From positions 1 to 11,372 of the forward strand of contig DFEQ01000058.1 in NCBI GenBank assembly GCA_002368735.1: a DNA stretch of 11,372 nt, written 5' to 3'. The DNA is from Christensenella sp. UBA3798 (GTDB lineage Bacteria; Bacillota; Clostridia; Christensenellales; CAG-1252). The notes below the pieces were generated by a model. That model saw only the letters and a program-made list of their open reading frames with translations. It did not search any database and had not been told where the DNA came from. This document shows, one piece after another, positions 7,680-11,372 of the stretch (its first letter is position 1; every line of letters begins with the position of its first letter). Both the position numbers and the translations under genes were made by a program.

Positions 7680-7693
7680 TTTTGCGCGCAAAA
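7680..7693. repeat. 14-base perfect palindrome
   Basis: TTTTGCGCGCAAAA begins 3 bases after the stop of the Re-citrate-synthase-like gene. It is self-complementary, and as RNA could only form a 5-bp stem with a CGCG loop. A second AT-only inverted repeat follows (ATTTTA 7694-7699, TAAAAT 7707-7712, 7-base loop). Neither makes a convincing terminator. A weak terminator or a binding site for a dimeric regulator of the promoter just downstream are both possible. Confidence 0.35.
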
Positions 7694-7729
7694 ATTTTAT
7701 TCCGTGTAAAATCTCGCGCGTATATATTG

Positions 7730-7735
7730 TATAAT
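7730..7735 (+). promoter_or_regulatory. Probable -10 element of a promoter for the P-loop/thrC/trpS unit
   Basis: A perfect TATAAT at 7730-7735 lies in the AT-rich 86-base gap before the P-loop gene, 27 bases upstream of its ATG. I see no good -35 hexamer at 16-19 bases; TAAAAT at 17-base spacing is poor. Transcription would start near 7742, with a leader of about 20 bases containing the AGGAGGT ribosome binding site. There is no room for a T-box or other riboswitch. Confidence 0.5.
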
Positions 7736-7762
7736 AATAAAAAAATATAGGAGGTCATCATT

Positions 7763-8179
7763 ATGTTAAGAATCGTATACGGCGCCAAAGGCAGCGGCAA
7801 AACGAGCAAGCTCATCGACGAAGCCAACTCCATGGTGGAGAAGACTTCGGGCAACATCGTCTTTATCACCTACGTGGACCGCTACAACTTCGATCTCAAT
7901 TACAGGATCAGAGTGATTAACGCCACCAACTTCGGCGTGGGCACAGAGGAGCAGCTCGCCGGGTTCGTGAAGGGCGTGATGGCGTCCAACTCCGATATCG
8001 ACATCCTCTACATCGACGGTGCGCACCGCATCACGAACAAGGCGGTCGCCGACCTCGGCTTCTTCTACGACGAAGTGGCGAAGGCGAGCAAGAACAGCGC
8101 CGTGGAGATCGTGCTCTCCGCCAGCACCGACGAACTTCCCGACTTCCTGAAGGGATACGAAAACGAAAAGGTAAAGTGA
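7763..8179 (+). CDS. Small P-loop NTP-binding protein, function unknown
   Basis: A 138-residue protein that I recognise only as a P-loop NTPase-like protein. The Walker A motif GAKGSGKT is at residues 7-14, immediately after the first beta strand (MLRIVY). A hydrophobic strand ending in Asp, ILYIDGAHRI (81-90), is a plausible Walker B with Asp85. A third strand, EIVLSAS (115-121), fits the P-loop fold. No additional domain, membrane helix or DNA-binding motif is visible, and the length is close to a minimal nucleotide-binding core. Similar short P-loop proteins are, as I recall, conserved in Clostridia, sometimes under misleading motility names. The ATG at 7763 has a strong AGGAGGT (7749-7755), 7 bases upstream. 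It is the first gene of its unit, 7 bases before thrC. That linkage does not give it a function. Confidence 0.85.
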   Translation: MLRIVYGAKGSGKTSKLIDEANSMVEKTSGNIVFITYVDRYNFDLNYRIRVINATNFGVGTEEQLAGFVKGVMASNSDIDILYIDGAHRITNKAVADLGFFYDEVAKASKNSAVEIVLSASTDELPDFLKGYENEKVK

Positions 8180-8186
8180 TAAAACG

Positions 8187-9674
8187 ATGAAATATATCTC
8201 CACCCGAAACGCCGCGCGCTCCGTCACGGGGAGCGAGGCCATCTTGATGGGCATCAGCCCGGAAGGGGGACTTTTCGTCCCCGAATCTTTCCCGCAGGTT
8301 TCTCTTGACGAAATAGCTTCGATGGGTGAGATGACCTACGCGGAGCGTTCCGCTTACGTGATGGCGAAGTATCTCGACGAGTTCACCTATGAGGAACTCT
8401 TGGAGATAGCGAATCGTGCCTACTCCCGTTTCGACGACGAGGATACCTGCCCCTTGACCAAGGTGGACGAAGGGTTCTACGTCCTCGAATTGTGGCACGG
8501 TCCCACCTACGCATTCAAGGACTTCGCGCTGACCGTCCTCCCGCAGCTCGTCTCCGCTTGCAGAAAAAAGAGGGGCGAAGACGCTAAGACCCTCGTCCTC
8601 GTCGCTACGAGCGGCGATACGGGCAAGGCGGCGCTCGAGGGCTTTAAGGACGTCGAAGGCACCGAGATAATGGTGTTCTATCCCGACGAGGGCGTTTCGT
8701 ATATGCAGAAGTTGCAGATGATAACGACGGGGGGCGATAATACCTACGTCGCCGGCATCAAGGGCAATTTCGACGACGCGCAGACGGCGGTCAAAGGTAT
8801 CTTTACCGACGACGCCGTGCGTGAGGAACTCAAGAAAGCGGGCTACGTGATGAGCTCCGCCAACAGTATCAACTGGGGCAGGCTACTCCCGCAGATAGCC
8901 TACTATTTCTCCGCCTATTCCGACCTCGTGTCGTGTGGCGAGATAGACCTCGGCGACAAAATCAACTTCGTGGTCCCGACGGGCAACTTCGGCGATATCC
9001 TCGCGGGCTATTACGCCATGCGTATGGGGCTCCCCGTCAATAAGCTTTTGTGCGCTTCCAATATCAATAACGTGCTCACCGACTTTTTCGCGTCGGGCGA
9101 GTACGACGCCACGCGCGAGTTCCATAAGACTATCTCTCCTTCGATGGATATCTTGATATCCTCCAATCTGGAGCGCTTGTTATTCGAGCTGTGCGACCGC
9201 GACGATCAGAAGCTCACCTCTCTTATGAGCGCTCTCAAGAGCGAGGGCAAGTATTCCGTCGACCTCACGGAGCTCAAGAAGAAGCTCGGCGTCTTCGAGG
9301 CGGGCTTTGCCGACGAGGACGAGACGATGGAGACCATCTACAACACCTTTGACGAGTACGGCTACATCGTGGACCCGCACACTTCGGTGGCTATCGCGGT
9401 GTACAACGATTACTTTATGTCTACGGGGGACGAGACCCCCTCCGTCATCCTCTCCACCGCCAGCCCCTACAAGTTCGCGCAGGACGTGTACGAGGCAGTG
9501 GGCGAGAGCCAGATAAGCGACCCCTTCAAGGCGGTTTCCAAGCTGCACTTCCTGACGGGGATGGAAGTGCCGGAAGGCATCGATCGCTTGGAAATCATGG
9601 AAGTGAGGTTTACAGACGTCCTTTCTAAGGACGAGATAAAGCAAAAAGTCCTTTCAAGGGTAAAGGGAGAGTAA
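8187..9674 (+). CDS. thrC: Threonine synthase
   Basis: PLP-dependent enzyme converting O-phospho-homoserine to threonine, the last step of threonine biosynthesis, in the cytoplasm. The 495-residue length fits the longer threonine synthase class, as in E. coli and yeast. Visible motifs are the N-terminal MKYISTRN start, SPEGGLFVPE (24-33), LWHGPTYAFKD (102-112) with the PLP-binding Lys111, TSGDTGKAAL (141-150), SANSINWGRLLPQ (224-236) and the phosphate-binding PTGNFGD (264-270). The ATG is 7 bases after the P-loop gene stop. The nearest ribosome binding site, AAAGG at 8167-8171, is weak and distant, so expression may depend on coupling to the upstream gene. No thrB or hom gene is adjacent in this window. 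Confidence 0.96.
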   Translation: MKYISTRNAARSVTGSEAILMGISPEGGLFVPESFPQVSLDEIASMGEMTYAERSAYVMAKYLDEFTYEELLEIANRAYSRFDDEDTCPLTKVDEGFYVLELWHGPTYAFKDFALTVLPQLVSACRKKRGEDAKTLVLVATSGDTGKAALEGFKDVEGTEIMVFYPDEGVSYMQKLQMITTGGDNTYVAGIKGNFDDAQTAVKGIFTDDAVREELKKAGYVMSSANSINWGRLLPQIAYYFSAYSDLVSCGEIDLGDKINFVVPTGNFGDILAGYYAMRMGLPVNKLLCASNINNVLTDFFASGEYDATREFHKTISPSMDILISSNLERLLFELCDRDDQKLTSLMSALKSEGKYSVDLTELKKKLGVFEAGFADEDETMETIYNTFDEYGYIVDPHTSVAIAVYNDYFMSTGDETPSVILSTASPYKFAQDVYEAVGESQISDPFKAVSKLHFLTGMEVPEGIDRLEIMEVRFTDVLSKDEIKQKVLSRVKGE

Positions 9675-9678
9675 CGAC

Positions 9679-10659
9679 ATGAGGATATACAGCGCCATCC
9701 AACCCACGGGATGTATCACCATCGGCAACTATATCGGCGCAGTCAAGAACTGGCTCGCCATGCAGGACGGCAACGAGTGCATCTTTTCTATCGCCAATCA
9801 GCACGCGCTGACGGTCAGGCAGGACCCGCAGGAGTTCCGCGCGCGCACGCTCAGCTTCTTTGCGCAGTTCCTCGCTTGCGGGCTCGACCCCGAGAAGAGC
9901 ATCCTATACGTGCAGTCGCACGTGCCGCAGCACAGCGAGCTGGCTTGGATACTATCCTGCATGACCTATATCGGCGAGCTGGACAGAATGACGCAGTTCA
10001 AGGATAAGTCGCGCAAAAATGAGGATAATATCAATGCGGGGCTATTGACCTATCCCGTCCTTATGGCGGCGGATATCCTCCTCTATAAGGCGGACGTCGT
10101 GCCCGTCGGCAAGGACCAGAAGCAGCACTTGGAGCTCACGCGCGATATCGCTATCCGCTTCAACAATCGTTTCGGGGAGACCTTCGTGGTGCCCGAACCT
10201 TATATCCCCAAGCAGGGAGCGAAGATCACCAGTCTTCAAAATCCCTTGGAGAAGATGAGTAAGTCGGATAAGGACGCTAACGCCATGGTCTCCATCATCG
10301 ACCCGCCCGACGCCATCATGCGCAAATTCAAGCGCGCAGTGACCGACAGCGACAATCGCATCGTCTTTTCCGAGGATAAGCCGGGCATCTCCAATCTCCT
10401 CTCCATCTATTCCGCCTTTACGGGGGAGAGTATCGAGGAGGCGGAGAAGCGCTTTGAGGGTAAGGGCTACGGCGACTTTAAACTCGCCGTGGGCGAGGCG
10501 GTCGTTGACGCGCTGACCCCCATCCGGAATAAGTACGCCGAATACCTTTCGGACAAGGCGGAGCTTGAGCGCATTATGAAAGAGGGCGCGGAGAAGGCTT
10601 CTCGCATCGCCGAGCGCACCTTGCAGAAAGTGAAGAAAAAGATAGGATTCATCATATAG
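9679..10659 (+). CDS. trpS: Tryptophanyl-tRNA synthetase
   Basis: Class I aminoacyl-tRNA synthetase charging tRNA-Trp with tryptophan. At 326 residues it has the normal bacterial length. The HIGH-equivalent is TIGN at 14-17 within QPTGCITIGNY; a Thr in place of the first His also occurs in Bacillus-type TrpRS, so it is not a defect. Also seen are HVPQHSELAW (81-90), GELDRMTQFKDK (99-110), GLLTYPVLMAADILLY (121-136), VPVGKDQKQHLELTRD (141-156) and the KMSKS loop (192-196). The ATG at 9679 follows the thrC stop by 4 bases and has AAGGGAG (9663-9669) with 9-base spacing. It is very probably cotranscribed with thrC. No T-box leader lies in front of it or in front of the unit. Confidence 0.97.
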   Translation: MRIYSAIQPTGCITIGNYIGAVKNWLAMQDGNECIFSIANQHALTVRQDPQEFRARTLSFFAQFLACGLDPEKSILYVQSHVPQHSELAWILSCMTYIGELDRMTQFKDKSRKNEDNINAGLLTYPVLMAADILLYKADVVPVGKDQKQHLELTRDIAIRFNNRFGETFVVPEPYIPKQGAKITSLQNPLEKMSKSDKDANAMVSIIDPPDAIMRKFKRAVTDSDNRIVFSEDKPGISNLLSIYSAFTGESIEEAEKRFEGKGYGDFKLAVGEAVVDALTPIRNKYAEYLSDKAELERIMKEGAEKASRIAERTLQKVKKKIGFII

Positions 10660-10660
10660 A

Positions 10661-11372
10661 ATGTTTGGATACGTGACGCCCGACAAGCCCAATCTCTTCA
10701 TGAAGGACTTCGTCCTATTCCGCGCCAATTACTGCGGAGTTTGTCACGCAATGAAGAAGGAGAGCGGGCAGATAGCCCGATTGACCGTCAATTACGACAT
10801 CGCCTTTATCAGCGCCTTTTTTCACGACTTGAGAGGGGAAAAACCCACGATCGTGATGAAGCGCTGCATCCTGAATCCGAGGAAGCGCCCCGTCGTGGAC
10901 GACAGCCCTTTGATGCGTGAGATAGCGAGGCTCAACCTCATCCTCGCAGGCGTCAAGATAGCGGATGATAAGCAGGACGGAGAGGGCGGCTTCTTCCGTA
11001 GGCTCCTTTTCTCCCGCGCTATCAAGAAGGCGCGCCAAAAGTCCCCCGAGCTCGCCGCCATTGCGGACGAATGCGCGGAGAGACAGGTAAAAGAGGAGAG
11101 GGAAGGCAGTATGCTGGACGGGGCGGCGGAGCCCTTTGCCGATATGATGAAAAAGGTGTTCCGCTATCTTGCGGGGGATAAGACCACCCCTTCGGTGGAG
11201 AAACTGGGCTATCTCCTCGGCAAGTACGTTTACCTTATAGACGCCCTCGACGACTATGACGAGGACGCAAAGAAAAAGAGGTTCAACGCCTTTCGGCGCA
11301 CCTTCGGCGCTCCCACTTTTTCGGAGCTCAAGAAAACAAAGGGCGAGGACCTCGCCTTTATTATGGAAGATA
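10661..11372 (+). CDS. DUF5685-like protein, function unknown (3' partial)
   Basis: The frame from the ATG at 10661 stays open for 237 codons to the right edge, so the C-terminus is missing. It begins one base after the trpS stop, which suggests cotranscription; AGGA at 10644-10647 is a weak, distant ribosome binding site. The start MFGYVTPDKPNL, the YCGVC motif (24-28) and the YLIDALDDYDED stretch (191-202) match what I recall of DUF5685, a clostridial family of unknown function. The paired cysteines 25 and 28 could bind metal or form a disulfide. The acidic Asp-rich helix resembles the metal-binding faces of isoprenoid synthases, but that is only a visual likeness. No membrane helix or signal peptide is evident. 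In some Clostridia such genes sit beside J-domain genes; the following gene is not visible here. Confidence 0.8.
   Translation, partial: MFGYVTPDKPNLFMKDFVLFRANYCGVCHAMKKESGQIARLTVNYDIAFISAFFHDLRGEKPTIVMKRCILNPRKRPVVDDSPLMREIARLNLILAGVKIADDKQDGEGGFFRRLLFSRAIKKARQKSPELAAIADECAERQVKEEREGSMLDGAAEPFADMMKKVFRYLAGDKTTPSVEKLGYLLGKYVYLIDALDDYDEDAKKKRFNAFRRTFGAPTFSELKKTKGEDLAFIMED

Noticed and set aside
9718..9729. TIGN in place of HIGH in TrpRS as a sign of a defective enzyme
   Set aside because: Bacillus-type TrpRS also has Thr at this position, and the KMSKS loop and all other motifs are intact.

Overview
The window reads as a contiguous piece of chromosome from a Gram-positive anaerobe of the Clostridia type, probably an uncultured, fairly GC-rich lineage. 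This placement is inferred from gene content and order (rpmE, DUF1385 gene, prmC, prfA), a Bacillus/Clostridium-like TrpRS motif, a Re-citrate-synthase-like enzyme, a DUF5685-like protein, strong AGGAGG-type ribosome binding sites and AT-rich promoter gaps between GC-rich genes. All genes are on the plus strand and tightly packed. I see no mobile element, CRISPR array, tRNA or rRNA.

Region 1 (1-2932) is the end of an ABC export/lipoprotein-release type cassette: a LolD/MacB-like ATPase, cut by the left edge but keeping all its nucleotide-binding motifs, overlaps an FtsX-like permease of 779 residues. The permease seems to lack the last membrane helix expected of a duplicated FtsX protein.

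Region 2 (about 2933-7676) is a translation-related block. rpmE (ribosomal protein L31, zinc-binding form) has its own near-consensus promoter and a clean intrinsic terminator. Next comes a single long gene in which a membrane DUF1385 (YqhQ-like) protein is fused to PrmC, the methyltransferase that modifies the GGQ glutamine of release factors. It overlaps prfA (RF1), its substrate. Fourteen bases on, with a strong ribosome binding site, is a DRE-TIM acyltransferase that I assign tentatively to the Re-citrate synthase family.

Region 3 (7677-11372) begins with a short AT-rich promoter gap. A small P-loop protein of unknown function is followed at very short spacing by thrC (threonine synthase), trpS (tryptophanyl-tRNA synthetase) and the first 237 codons of a DUF5685-like protein that runs off the right edge. 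These four probably form one transcription unit. The gap before them is too short for a T-box leader.

The most notable feature is the DUF1385-PrmC fusion, which would tether release-factor methylation to the membrane. The rest is mostly ordinary core metabolism and translation, with a few poorly characterised conserved genes. I found no clear evidence of a wholly new multi-gene system.
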